This document shows, piece after piece, positions 7,589 to 14,187 of a stretch of 14,187 bases of DNA. The notes under the pieces are model-generated. The model was given only the letters and a program-made list of their open reading frames with translations, made no database searches and was not told the DNA's origin. The translations under genes were made by a program, and so were the position numbers. Within the stretch, counting starts at the first letter, position 1; the number at the start of each line of letters is the position of its first letter. This DNA is from an uncultured Chlorobiota bacterium (GTDB lineage Bacteria; Bacteroidota; Bacteroidia; Bacteroidales; JAADGE01), in assembly GCA_947311265.1 (NCBI GenBank), contig CAMZKQ010000206.1, positions 1 to 14,187 of the forward strand, read 5' to 3'.

Positions 7589-9331
7589 ATGAAATATCAA
7601 TTACTAATTACCGTAATTTTACTATCCAGTAGCATTACTTTTGCACAAGAAATCCCAAAATTTGAACAAGCTCCTTACCGAGATGCCGACAATAAGCTCT
7701 ACTGGAACAAACACCAGGAAGTATTTATAAGCCTATCGACCACAAAAGGCGGCAAGCAGGAAAACCTTGAAAGCGAAATTTCTGCCGATTATGCTAACCC
7801 CTTTTATTTTGATACAGAGGGGATTAACTATATGCGTACAAAACATGCGGTAGATAAAACCACTCGAAAAATTATTTACCCCATGCGGGAAGTGTTGTGG
7901 GAAGTTTACGCAGACGGGCTTGCACCTAGAACCAAATCAAAACTTGTAAATGCAAAAAAATCGGTAATTGATGGCAAAATTATTTATGGTGGAGGATTAA
8001 AATTTGCTTTGCAAAGCAAAGATGCAGTTTCAAAGGTAAAAAATATTTACTACTCCTTAAATGCTGCTCCCTATACTATTTATAATAAAGAACTTAACTT
8101 TGATAAAGAAGGCGAAAATACAATAAAATATTTTGCAGTTGATAATGTTGGTAACATTGAAAAACTAAAGCAAAAAGTATTTTCGGTAGATTTAACGCCC
8201 CCTGAAACCAGCTCTACAATTTCGGGTGTAAAAATAGGTGAGCAAAATATCATATCCTTAAAAACAAAAATATACTTTACTGCAAAAGACTTAATATCAA
8301 GTGTTTACAAAACATACTATTCCATAGATAACGGTAAAGATATTATCTACAACGGACGCACCATTCCGCTAAACCTCCTAAAAGATGGCGAGCATACTCT
8401 AAAATATTACTCGGTGGATAAACTGGGCAACAAAGAAGCGGTGCAAACCTATGCGTTTTACCTAGACAGAACTGCACCAATAACTGCCTCCGACGTACTT
8501 GGCGACCGTTTTATTGTGGGCGATATGATATACTTTTCGGGCAGAACAAAACTAAAACTAACGGCGGTGGATAACAAATCGGGCGTAAAAGACGTGCGTT
8601 ACTCCATCAACAAATCAGAATTTGAGGATTATGAAGACCCCTTCTATTTGCCTAGCAAACAGGGCATTCATATAGTGCGGTACTATGCCACAGATAATAC
8701 AGAAAACATTACAACTGGCGATGAGAGTGTGGGTTTTCAAAAATTTACACTCAATGTAGATAAAATTTATGTCGATTTAACAGGCCCTTCGCTCAACCAC
8801 TCCATTTATGGCGATAAATTTTATGCTAGGGACACTGTTTTTATTAGTCCTAGAACAAAAATAAAACTAACTGCAAAAGATGGCGAGTCTGGCTTACAAT
8901 ATATCTCATACAGCCTAGATGGCAAACAAAAAGAAACCGAATACAAAGCCCCATTTTCAATAAATGCAAAAAGTGGCTTACACAAAGTAGAATATTTTGG
9001 CTACGATAATGTAAACAATAGGAACATTGGGCAGTTTTATATTTTTATGGACAGTAAGGGACCAGATGTAAACTACAAATTTAGTATTGTGCCATCAGGC
9101 ACAAAAGACGGGCTAGAAATTTACCCTAACTATGCCTCCATGTTTATTACCATTCAGGATAAACTTACAGGGGTTTCAAAAATTTATTATTCGATAAATG
9201 GTGCCCCCGAAGTCCGCTACAAAAAGTATATTGCAGGTTTTAAAAAGAACACCACAAACACTATAAAAGTACGGGCTTTGGATAAATTAAATAACGTAAC
9301 CATTATGGAAATTAAATTTTATACAGAGTAA
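7589..9331 (+). CDS. Exported protein with five ~92-residue OmpL47-like/Ig-like repeats
   Basis: A 580-residue protein with a clear signal peptide (1-20, cleavage after TFAQ; no lipobox cysteine), so it is periplasmic, outer-membrane or surface located. After an N-terminal region (21-140) there are five imperfect repeats. Each has a Y-Y-S-[IL]-[ND] strand (at 154, 243, 337, 440, 533) followed 28-33 residues later by a [VTLY]-D-[NK]-x-x-N turn (at 184, 276, 368, 472, 564). Repeats 1-4 end in a D-x-[TK]-[PG]-P/A-P-like linker before the next unit. This layout fits the OmpL47-type repeat, a beta-sandwich fold seen in large Bacteroidota envelope proteins. I see no enzyme motif and no type IX secretion C-terminal domain. 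It begins 71 bases after wbpD and is probably followed by the terminator-like hairpin at 9369-9454. The molecular role is unknown; a structural or binding role in the envelope is likely. Confidence 0.8.
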   Translation: MKYQLLITVILLSSSITFAQEIPKFEQAPYRDADNKLYWNKHQEVFISLSTTKGGKQENLESEISADYANPFYFDTEGINYMRTKHAVDKTTRKIIYPMREVLWEVYADGLAPRTKSKLVNAKKSVIDGKIIYGGGLKFALQSKDAVSKVKNIYYSLNAAPYTIYNKELNFDKEGENTIKYFAVDNVGNIEKLKQKVFSVDLTPPETSSTISGVKIGEQNIISLKTKIYFTAKDLISSVYKTYYSIDNGKDIIYNGRTIPLNLLKDGEHTLKYYSVDKLGNKEAVQTYAFYLDRTAPITASDVLGDRFIVGDMIYFSGRTKLKLTAVDNKSGVKDVRYSINKSEFEDYEDPFYLPSKQGIHIVRYYATDNTENITTGDESVGFQKFTLNVDKIYVDLTGPSLNHSIYGDKFYARDTVFISPRTKIKLTAKDGESGLQYISYSLDGKQKETEYKAPFSINAKSGLHKVEYFGYDNVNNRNIGQFYIFMDSKGPDVNYKFSIVPSGTKDGLEIYPNYASMFITIQDKLTGVSKIYYSINGAPEVRYKKYIAGFKKNTTNTIKVRALDKLNNVTIMEIKFYTE

Positions 9332-9368
9332 ATAGTAGTGCATTACTATTAGGGCATACAATTTATTG

Positions 9369-9454
9369 AGTTGCCCTGCGAATGTTTCAAGCCACTAATT
9401 ATCAACCTTTAAGTTTATAACTTTTCGGCAAAGCAATTCGCAGGGTAACTTTTT
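9369..9454 (+). terminator. Long-loop stem followed by T5, terminator or leader structure
   Basis: GTTGCCCTGCGAAT (9370-9383) pairs with ATTCGCAGGGTAAC (9436-9449) over 14 positions, 13 Watson-Crick and one G-U. The stem extends by A9369-U9450 and contains a GC-rich core. The second arm is followed by five T (9450-9454). The 52-base AT-rich loop is unusually large for an intrinsic terminator. The element lies 38 bases after the stop of the repeat protein and 50 bases before the likely start of the TPR gene. It could end the upstream transcript or act as a leader element for the downstream genes. Confidence 0.5.
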
Positions 9455-9504
9455 ACATGCCACGCATTAATCACATTTATGATTACTTAGCCCAATTTAC
9501 AACC

Positions 9505-10320
9505 ATGAAAACACTATATATATTTGTAGGAATTTTGCTTTTTAGCTTCACCTCCCAGAACATTTTTGCCCAAAAAACATATCCACTTACACGCAACGAT
9601 TCGGCAAAAATACAACAGTATAATACCGCATTTACAGAGCAAAACTCTAGAGGCAACTTAAAAGAAGCCAGTAAGTTCCTTAACCTTTCGGCGATGCTTT
9701 ATTGGGAAAAAAACCATTACAATACAGCCGAAAAATTATTTTTGCAATCGTTGGGGCTAAATGAAAAACTAGCCAACCAAAATGCTATTACAATGATTAA
9801 CAACAACTTAGCTATGATTTATGCTGATAAAAAGGAATACAAAAAAGCATTAGATTATTTTGAGCAGACCCTAGTATCTAGGCGTGTAAGCAAAGGCAAA
9901 ATTGGTATAATTTCGGCACTAATCAACCAATCGGTAGTGTATAACAAATTAAAATCCTACAAAAAATCAATAAAAAACTTAGAAGAAGCACTCGATTTGG
10001 CAAGAGAAATGAACGACCCCAAGCAAATGAAAAGTTGCTACGGTATGCTCTCTGAAACCTATGAAAAGGCAGGTGATACAAAAAAATCACTCTATTACTA
10101 CAACTATTTTAAAACATTTAACGACCTTGTTACCCGAAAAACAATAAAAAAATCGAACGATGCTTTAATTAACGAACGCCTACAAAGAGAATTGGCAGAG
10201 CTAGAGAAAAGAAACAAGGCACTAGAACTTGCCAAAACAGAAAAAAAATTAGTAAAAAAAGAGACCGAAGTAAAATCGTACAGTAAAAAACAAAAAGAAC
10301 TTTTAGAATCGCTTTCCTAG
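9505..10320 (+). CDS. Exported TPR/coiled-coil sensor half of a TPR-SpoIIE phosphatase, ended by an in-frame TAG
   Basis: I chose ATG 9505 (271 residues) over ATG 9457 because it gives a clean signal peptide, MKTLYIFVGILLFSF through NIFAQ (1-23). The earlier ATG would place 16 odd residues before it and start 2 bases after the T-tract of the hairpin. About four TPR units follow (roughly 45-185; for example NNLAMIYADKKEYKKALDYF), then a Lys/Glu-rich coiled coil (200-271). In Bacteroidota this arrangement normally runs on through a membrane helix into a SpoIIE phosphatase in one polypeptide. Here TAG 10318-10320 ends the frame, but the next codons continue the same coiled coil in the same frame into the membrane helix and phosphatase. 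Without readthrough the product would be a free periplasmic TPR protein with no membrane anchor. It may still bind its partner through the coiled coil. Confidence 0.8.
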   Translation: MKTLYIFVGILLFSFTSQNIFAQKTYPLTRNDSAKIQQYNTAFTEQNSRGNLKEASKFLNLSAMLYWEKNHYNTAEKLFLQSLGLNEKLANQNAITMINNNLAMIYADKKEYKKALDYFEQTLVSRRVSKGKIGIISALINQSVVYNKLKSYKKSIKNLEEALDLAREMNDPKQMKSCYGMLSETYEKAGDTKKSLYYYNYFKTFNDLVTRKTIKKSNDALINERLQRELAELEKRNKALELAKTEKKLVKKETEVKSYSKKQKELLESLS

Positions 10321-10326
10321 CAAGAA

Positions 10327-11397
10327 ATGAGCCTTAAAATAATAAAACAAGAGGCAAAAATTTCAGAATTTGAAAACGAAAAATTAAAACTAGAAAAAAA
10401 ACAACAAAATACAGTAATCCTAATTATCAGTATCGCCCTTATCTTAATTGCCATAGGCATCGTTTTCCTGTATCGCCTATACCGCCAGAAAAATAAATAC
10501 AACGAATTATTATTGGTTAAAAATCAAGAAATTAATCAGCAAAAAGAAGAAATTGAAACCCAAAGGGACGGGCTAGAAAAATCCAACATAATTATTGAAC
10601 ACAAAAACAAAGCCATTACACAAAGCATCAACTATGCACAGCACATACAGTCGGCAATGCTTAGCAGGAAGGACAAATTACGCCGTTTTATACCCCAAGC
10701 ATTTATCCTCTATCGCCCAAGGGACATTGTAAGTGGCGACTTTTATTGGTACGCAAAAATCGAAAATAAAATTTTTGTTATCATATCCGATTGCACAGGG
10801 CACGGCGTTCCGGGAGCATTTATTTCCATGACTGGAAGTAATTTATTGAGCAACATTATCGAAAGTAACAATATCCACGAGCCATCGGAAATACTGGCAG
10901 AGCTTGACAAAGGTATTATCGAAGCCCTGAACCAAAAGCACTCCGAAAACCAAGACGGTATGGATATTTCTATCTGTGTAATCGACACAGAAAAAGAACA
11001 TATAGAATACTCTGGGGCAAAATCGCCCCTAATTGTTATTGAAAATAACCAACTCAGCTACCTAAAACCCAACAAAAGCTCAATTGGAGGCGTTCGCCCA
11101 CAAAGGCGAAATAAACCAGCTCCTAAAAAAACATTTGAAACCCAAACCATTGATTATACAGGGAAAAATATCTCAATCTATATGTTTTCAGACGGTATTA
11201 TTGACCAGTTTGATAAAAATAATGAGAAAAAATTTACACGCAATAGGTTAAAAAATATACTGCTCCAAATTCAAAACCAAACAATGCAACAGCAAGAAAA
11301 CAAGCTCAATAACACCCTAAACAACTGGCAAGGCAATAATTCACAAACCGACGACATAACTATTATCGGTTTTAGTATGATTTCTCAAAAAAAATAG
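10327..11397 (+). CDS. Membrane-anchored SpoIIE/PP2C-type serine phosphatase, in frame with the upstream TPR gene
   Basis: A 356-residue protein: short coiled coil (1-27), one membrane helix (28-51), a second coiled coil (52-95) and a SpoIIE/PP2C phosphatase domain (about 100-352). The metal-binding acidic residues of the fold are all visible: D138 in VSGDFYW, D155 in SDCTGHGVPGAF, D213 in GMDISI, D289 in SDGIIDQ and D342/D343 in TDDITIIG. It should therefore dephosphorylate Ser/Thr phosphoproteins in the cytoplasm. In characterised systems the targets are STAS-domain anti-sigma antagonists, but none is encoded here. The frame is continuous with the TPR gene except for TAG 10318-10320. ATG 10327 is the first Met after that stop, 6 bases on, so reinitiation by ribosomes finishing the upstream frame is plausible. 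Read through, the two parts would give one protein of about 630 residues, the normal design for these phosphatases. Starting here, the protein would have a membrane helix but no periplasmic TPR sensor. Confidence 0.9.
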   Translation: MSLKIIKQEAKISEFENEKLKLEKKQQNTVILIISIALILIAIGIVFLYRLYRQKNKYNELLLVKNQEINQQKEEIETQRDGLEKSNIIIEHKNKAITQSINYAQHIQSAMLSRKDKLRRFIPQAFILYRPRDIVSGDFYWYAKIENKIFVIISDCTGHGVPGAFISMTGSNLLSNIIESNNIHEPSEILAELDKGIIEALNQKHSENQDGMDISICVIDTEKEHIEYSGAKSPLIVIENNQLSYLKPNKSSIGGVRPQRRNKPAPKKTFETQTIDYTGKNISIYMFSDGIIDQFDKNNEKKFTRNRLKNILLQIQNQTMQQQENKLNNTLNNWQGNNSQTDDITIIGFSMISQKK

Positions 11398-11398
11398 A

Positions 11399-11406
11399 TA
11401 AATTTG
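11399..11406 (+). promoter_or_regulatory. Possible -7 box TAAATTTG before the cytoplasmic TPR gene
   Basis: An exact match to TAnnTTTG, identical to the box proposed for wbpE, starts just after the SpoIIE stop codon and 38 bases before the ATG at 11444. I find no TTTG at the expected -33 distance, so it may be a weak or false site. If real, the TPR gene and possibly wbpB-wbpA could be transcribed independently of the phosphatase. Confidence 0.25.
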
Positions 11407-11443
11407 TAATCCTAATTATAGCATACTATCAAACCTTTGCCTT

Positions 11444-12652
11444 ATGCCAAAAACCAAACCTGACCAAAGTATTGCAGAAAGTGAATTTCAAGTGGGGTTA
11501 ATTGCCGATCAATCAGAGAACTACGAACAAGCAATTATTCATTACAAAAACTCAATAAAAGAGCGACCCAAGTTTGCCCCCGCCTACAATAATTTAGGAT
11601 ACCTACTCTATACAGTTTATAACCAAACACTTAATGCAGTAGAGTTATTCGAGCAAGCAATTACTGCCGACCCTGCCTATTCGCCAGCCTACAACAACCT
11701 AGCCTACATTTACGAAACCTCCGAAATAAAAGACCCCGAAAAAGCTCGTCAGCTATATAAAGCAGAAGAAGAAAGTTACTTTTTAGCCATAAAAAATGCA
11801 CCCAAAAATCCAATAAATTATTATCATTTAGCCTGTTTATATAAAGATTTTTTTGATAATAAAAAAAAGGCCATAACGCTTTTTCGGCAAGTAATAAAAT
11901 TAGATAAAAACTTCCGCACTGCCCTTTTACATACGGCAAAACTAAATGCCACTTTAGGCAAACTAAAAAAAGCAAAAAAGTACTTTCATAAGGCAATAAT
12001 AAGAAACCCGAAAAAGATACATTATTATCGCGATTATGCCCACTTCTTGGATAAGCACCAAAGCTCTAAAATAGCCAGCCTCCAATTCTTAAAAACAGTA
12101 GAAAAAGCAAATACAAAAACTAACAAGTTACCTTTTCGTGAAATTGCAGATTACCTAAAAATCTTTTTTCATGATACGCCTAACGCATTATTATATTACG
12201 CAAAAGCCGCAGATGCCAACCCTAAAAACATAATTGCCCATAAAGCTGCCGCTGATATTTTACACTACGATTTAAAAAAAGTAGAACAAGCAAAAAAATA
12301 CTACGAATTTATTATCAAAATTAAACCCAAAACAAGCGAAGACAATTTTATATTAGCACAAATTTGCAAAACAAAATTAAAACGGTACATTACCGCAGAA
12401 AAATACTACTTAAAATCATTAATCAAAAACCCAAAAAGCGACATCGTTTTTTACGAAATTATAGAACTCTACCTTTCTAATTTAGACTATTTAAAACAAG
12501 CCAAAAAGATAAGAAAGTTATACTCCAAAAAAGTTATAGCCAATGATTTTAACTTTTTGCAAGAAATAGAACAACTCTTTAATCAGTACCTCAAAAACAA
12601 ATCATTACAACAAAAAACAACAGAAACTGCCTTTGAACCCAATGCAGTTTAA
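11444..12652 (+). CDS. Cytoplasmic TPR-repeat protein
   Basis: A 402-residue protein made almost entirely of tetratricopeptide repeats, about nine or ten units between residues 12 and 385. Examples are FAPAYNNLGYLLYTVY, YSPAYNNLAYIYET and INYYHLACLYKDFF. The first units are close to the consensus; the C-terminal ones are degenerate, Lys-rich and carry runs of KK. There is no signal peptide or membrane helix, so it should be cytoplasmic and act as a protein-binding scaffold. No enzymatic domain is seen and the partner is unknown. It lies 46 bases after the SpoIIE gene and 10 bases before the probable wbpB start, on the same strand. That places it between a phosphatase with a TPR sensor and the sugar pathway. 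The spacing suggests cotranscription with wbpB. Confidence 0.85.
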   Translation: MPKTKPDQSIAESEFQVGLIADQSENYEQAIIHYKNSIKERPKFAPAYNNLGYLLYTVYNQTLNAVELFEQAITADPAYSPAYNNLAYIYETSEIKDPEKARQLYKAEEESYFLAIKNAPKNPINYYHLACLYKDFFDNKKKAITLFRQVIKLDKNFRTALLHTAKLNATLGKLKKAKKYFHKAIIRNPKKIHYYRDYAHFLDKHQSSKIASLQFLKTVEKANTKTNKLPFREIADYLKIFFHDTPNALLYYAKAADANPKNIIAHKAAADILHYDLKKVEQAKKYYEFIIKIKPKTSEDNFILAQICKTKLKRYITAEKYYLKSLIKNPKSDIVFYEIIELYLSNLDYLKQAKKIRKLYSKKVIANDFNFLQEIEQLFNQYLKNKSLQQKTTETAFEPNAV

Positions 12653-12662
12653 ACAAAAAAAC

Positions 12663-13604
12663 ATGAAAAATTTTGCACTAATAGGCGCATCAGGCTACAT
12701 TGCAGTACGCCACATGCAAGCCATAAAAGAAACAAACAACAAACTCGTTTGTGCATTAGACAAATTCGATAGTGTAGGAATTATAGATAGCTACTTCCCT
12801 GATGCAGACTTCTTTACAGAGTTCGAGCGGTTCGACCGCCACGTCGATAAAGTCCGCCGGCTAGAAAAAACACATATCGACTATGTAAGCATCTGTACCC
12901 CCAATTTCCTGCACGACTCGCACATACGCTTTGCACTAAAACAAAACGCACAAGCCATTTGCGAAAAGCCAATGGTACTCAACCCTTGGAACGTTGATGC
13001 CCTGCAAGAATTTGAAAAAGAAACTGGCGGAAAAATCAACAATATCCTACAACTGCGGCTACACAAAAGCATAATTGCCCTAAAAAAAGAAATCGAAAAT
13101 GGCCCTGCCGATAAAATTTATGATATTGATTTAACCTACTTCACCGCCCGTGGCAACTGGTACTTTTCGAGCTGGAAAGCCGATTTACAAAAATCGGGTG
13201 GCGTAGCCACTAATATAGGTGTCCATTTTTACGATATGCTCATCTGGATATTTGGAGCAGTAAAAGAAAACATCATCCACGTTTCCGAGCCCAAAAAAGC
13301 CGCTGGCTTTTTACAACTAGAGCGTGCCAGAGTCCGCTGGTTCTTAAGTGTCGATTACCAAGATATTCCAGACGAAATAAAAGCCACCGGCAAACGTACC
13401 TACCGCTCAATAACTGTCGATGGAAAAGAAATTGAATTTAGTGGCGGATTTACCGACCTTCATACCAAAAGCTACCAACATATTTTAGCCGGCAACGGCT
13501 TCGGGATAGACGAAATACGCCCCTCGATACAAACCGTTTTTGAAATACGAAATGCAAAACCAATCGGGCTAAAAGGGAGCTACCACCCATTTTTGAAAAA
13601 ATAA
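12663..13604 (+). CDS. wbpB: UDP-GlcNAc-uronate 3-dehydrogenase, Gfo/Idh/MocA family, WbpB/WlbA-like
   Basis: A 313-residue NAD-dependent oxidoreductase expected to oxidise C3 of UDP-2-acetamido-2-deoxy-glucuronate, giving the 3-oxo substrate of the aminotransferase. ATG 12663 gives MKNFALIGASGYIAVRHMQ, with the Rossmann GxxGxxxxxH loop at the very N-terminus, as in WbpB/WlbA. The earlier in-frame ATG at 12633 would add ten residues without family counterpart and overlap the TPR gene. Key residues are K102 in ICEKPMV (99-105) and H188 in GGVATNIGVHFYDML (179-193), which correspond to the conserved lysine and histidine of the family active site. The LQLRLHKSI motif (129-137) is also typical. 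Length agrees with WbpB proteins (about 315). It is followed after 52 bases by the WbpA-like dehydrogenase, the usual wbpB/wbpA pairing. It is separated from wbpE-wbpD by about 5 kb. Confidence 0.92.
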   Translation: MKNFALIGASGYIAVRHMQAIKETNNKLVCALDKFDSVGIIDSYFPDADFFTEFERFDRHVDKVRRLEKTHIDYVSICTPNFLHDSHIRFALKQNAQAICEKPMVLNPWNVDALQEFEKETGGKINNILQLRLHKSIIALKKEIENGPADKIYDIDLTYFTARGNWYFSSWKADLQKSGGVATNIGVHFYDMLIWIFGAVKENIIHVSEPKKAAGFLQLERARVRWFLSVDYQDIPDEIKATGKRTYRSITVDGKEIEFSGGFTDLHTKSYQHILAGNGFGIDEIRPSIQTVFEIRNAKPIGLKGSYHPFLKK

Positions 13605-13656
13605 AATCAAGCTTAAATTGAAAAAAGAAGCAAATACGTCTTTAAATACATAAAAA

Positions 13657-14187
13657 ATGTACAATAAAATAAAATCAGGTAATGCAAAAATAGGCGTTAT
13701 CGGGCTAGGCTATGTAGGCCTGCCCATTGCACTCGAATTTGCAAAACACACATCAGTTATTGGTTTCGATATAAAGCCAGAACGGGTAGAGTTAATGAAA
13801 AATAATATTGACCCCAGCAACGAACTTGTTGAAGACGATTTTAAAGGTGTAGATATTTTATATACTGCTGATATTCAGGAGCTAAAACAAGCCAGCTTCT
13901 ATGTAGTAGCCGTACCAACGCCAATAGATGAGCATAGAATGCCCAACCTAACACCACTACTAAGTGCCTGTAATACAGTAGGTAAAGTAATATCAAAAGG
14001 CGACTATGTAGTATTTGAATCCACCGTATATCCCGGCTGCACCGAAGAAGACTGCGTGCCTGTTATCGAAAAAGTATCAGGCTTAAAATACCCCAAAGAC
14101 TTTAATGTAGGCTTCTCGCCCGAGCGAATAAATCCGGGCGATAAGGTGCATACACTCACTAAAATTGTAAAAGTTGTTTCAGGCGAC
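13657..14187 (+). CDS. wbpA: UDP-N-acetyl-hexosamine 6-dehydrogenase, WbpA/TviB-like (3' end off the window)
   Basis: The first 177 residues of a nucleotide-sugar dehydrogenase; the family is about 420-440 residues long, so more than half lies beyond the right edge. The NAD-binding loop is IGVIGLGYVGLPIA (12-25: G16, G18, G21), with D38 at the end of the second strand. It also has FYVVAVPTPID, the FESTVYPGCTEE motif and FSPERINPGDKVHTL (153-167). The SPERINPGD-K-H-T-L form is that of dehydrogenases acting on UDP-GlcNAc or UDP-GalNAc (WbpA, TviB), not the UDP-glucose enzymes. The expected reaction is a two-step NAD-dependent oxidation of C6 to the uronic acid, the first step of the pathway completed by wbpB, wbpE and wbpD in this window. 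The catalytic cysteine lies beyond the visible part. A WecC-like or TviB-like specificity cannot be excluded. Confidence 0.9.
   Translation, partial: MYNKIKSGNAKIGVIGLGYVGLPIALEFAKHTSVIGFDIKPERVELMKNNIDPSNELVEDDFKGVDILYTADIQELKQASFYVVAVPTPIDEHRMPNLTPLLSACNTVGKVISKGDYVVFESTVYPGCTEEDCVPVIEKVSGLKYPKDFNVGFSPERINPGDKVHTLTKIVKVVSGD

Noticed and set aside
9331..9350. AATAGTA/TACTATT hairpin right after the repeat-protein stop
   Set aside because: It is perfect but short and almost wholly AT, and is followed by AGGGC rather than T; it is weaker than the GC-rich stem at 9369-9454.
9457..9504. Upstream start at ATG 9457 for the TPR protein
   Set aside because: It puts 16 non-hydrophobic residues before a well-formed signal peptide and lies 2 bases after the T-tract of the hairpin; ATG 9505 fits better.
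474..10320. Alternative genetic code in which TAA/TAG encode glutamine
   Set aside because: TAG properly ends the two kinases (3704 and 3707) and the SpoIIE gene (11397), and TAA ends the wbp, repeat-protein and TPR genes at the expected family lengths. Both codons are therefore normal stops here.
12633..12662. Upstream start at ATG 12633 for WbpB
   Set aside because: It adds ten residues before the Rossmann loop that the family lacks and overlaps the end of the TPR gene; ATG 12663 matches WbpB/WlbA N-termini.

Overview
The window reads as chromosomal DNA of a member of the Bacteroidota. The evidence is AT-rich DNA, Bacteroidota-type promoter boxes (TAAATTTG), almost no Shine-Dalgarno sequences, and a gene repertoire typical of that phylum: 7TMR-DISM sensor kinases, SpoIIE phosphatases with TPR sensors, and lipid-free signal peptides ending in FAQ. 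I cannot place it below phylum level. Genes are tightly packed and no gene-free stretch exceeds 300 bases. The longest gaps are about 170 bases, upstream of the aminotransferase gene and upstream of the TPR/SpoIIE pair. I see no RNA genes, CRISPR arrays, insertion sequences or transposases.

Region 1 (3-5626) holds membrane histidine kinases. A 7TMR-DISM sensor kinase enters from the left edge and is interrupted by one in-frame TAA at 474-476. The reading frame resumes without a shift into the last three membrane helices, two PAS domains, HisKA, HATPase, a receiver and a C-terminal helical tail. Its paralogue, a six-helix PAS-HisKA-HATPase kinase without a receiver, lies tail to tail with it, with only 2 bases between the stop codons.

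Region 2 (5793-7517 and 12663-14187, all plus strand) encodes four enzymes of the Wbp/Wlb pathway. This pathway makes UDP-2,3-diacetamido-2,3-dideoxy-glucuronic acid from UDP-GlcNAc: 6-dehydrogenase (WbpA, cut by the right edge), 3-oxidase (WbpB), aminotransferase (WbpE) and N-acetyltransferase (WbpD). The epimerase WbpI, needed only for the manno form, is not in the window. The product is a precursor for surface polysaccharide. In Bacteroidota with a type IX secretion system, a related sugar anchors secreted proteins to the LPS; that role here is inference.

Region 3 (7589-12652) sits inside the sugar pathway and splits it into wbpE-wbpD and wbpB-wbpA. It holds an exported protein with five repeats of about 92 residues (OmpL47-like), a TPR sensor plus membrane-bound SpoIIE/PP2C phosphatase, and a cytoplasmic TPR protein. 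The TPR and phosphatase halves share one reading frame interrupted by a single TAG at 10318-10320; relatives are usually one polypeptide.

The most notable feature is therefore two signalling proteins in one window, each cut by one in-frame stop with no frameshift and with intact downstream catalytic domains. The competing explanations are inactivating mutations, base-call errors, split but functional genes, or stop-codon readthrough. The sequence alone cannot decide between them. A second notable point is that a putative envelope-sensing block is embedded in a nucleotide-sugar pathway.
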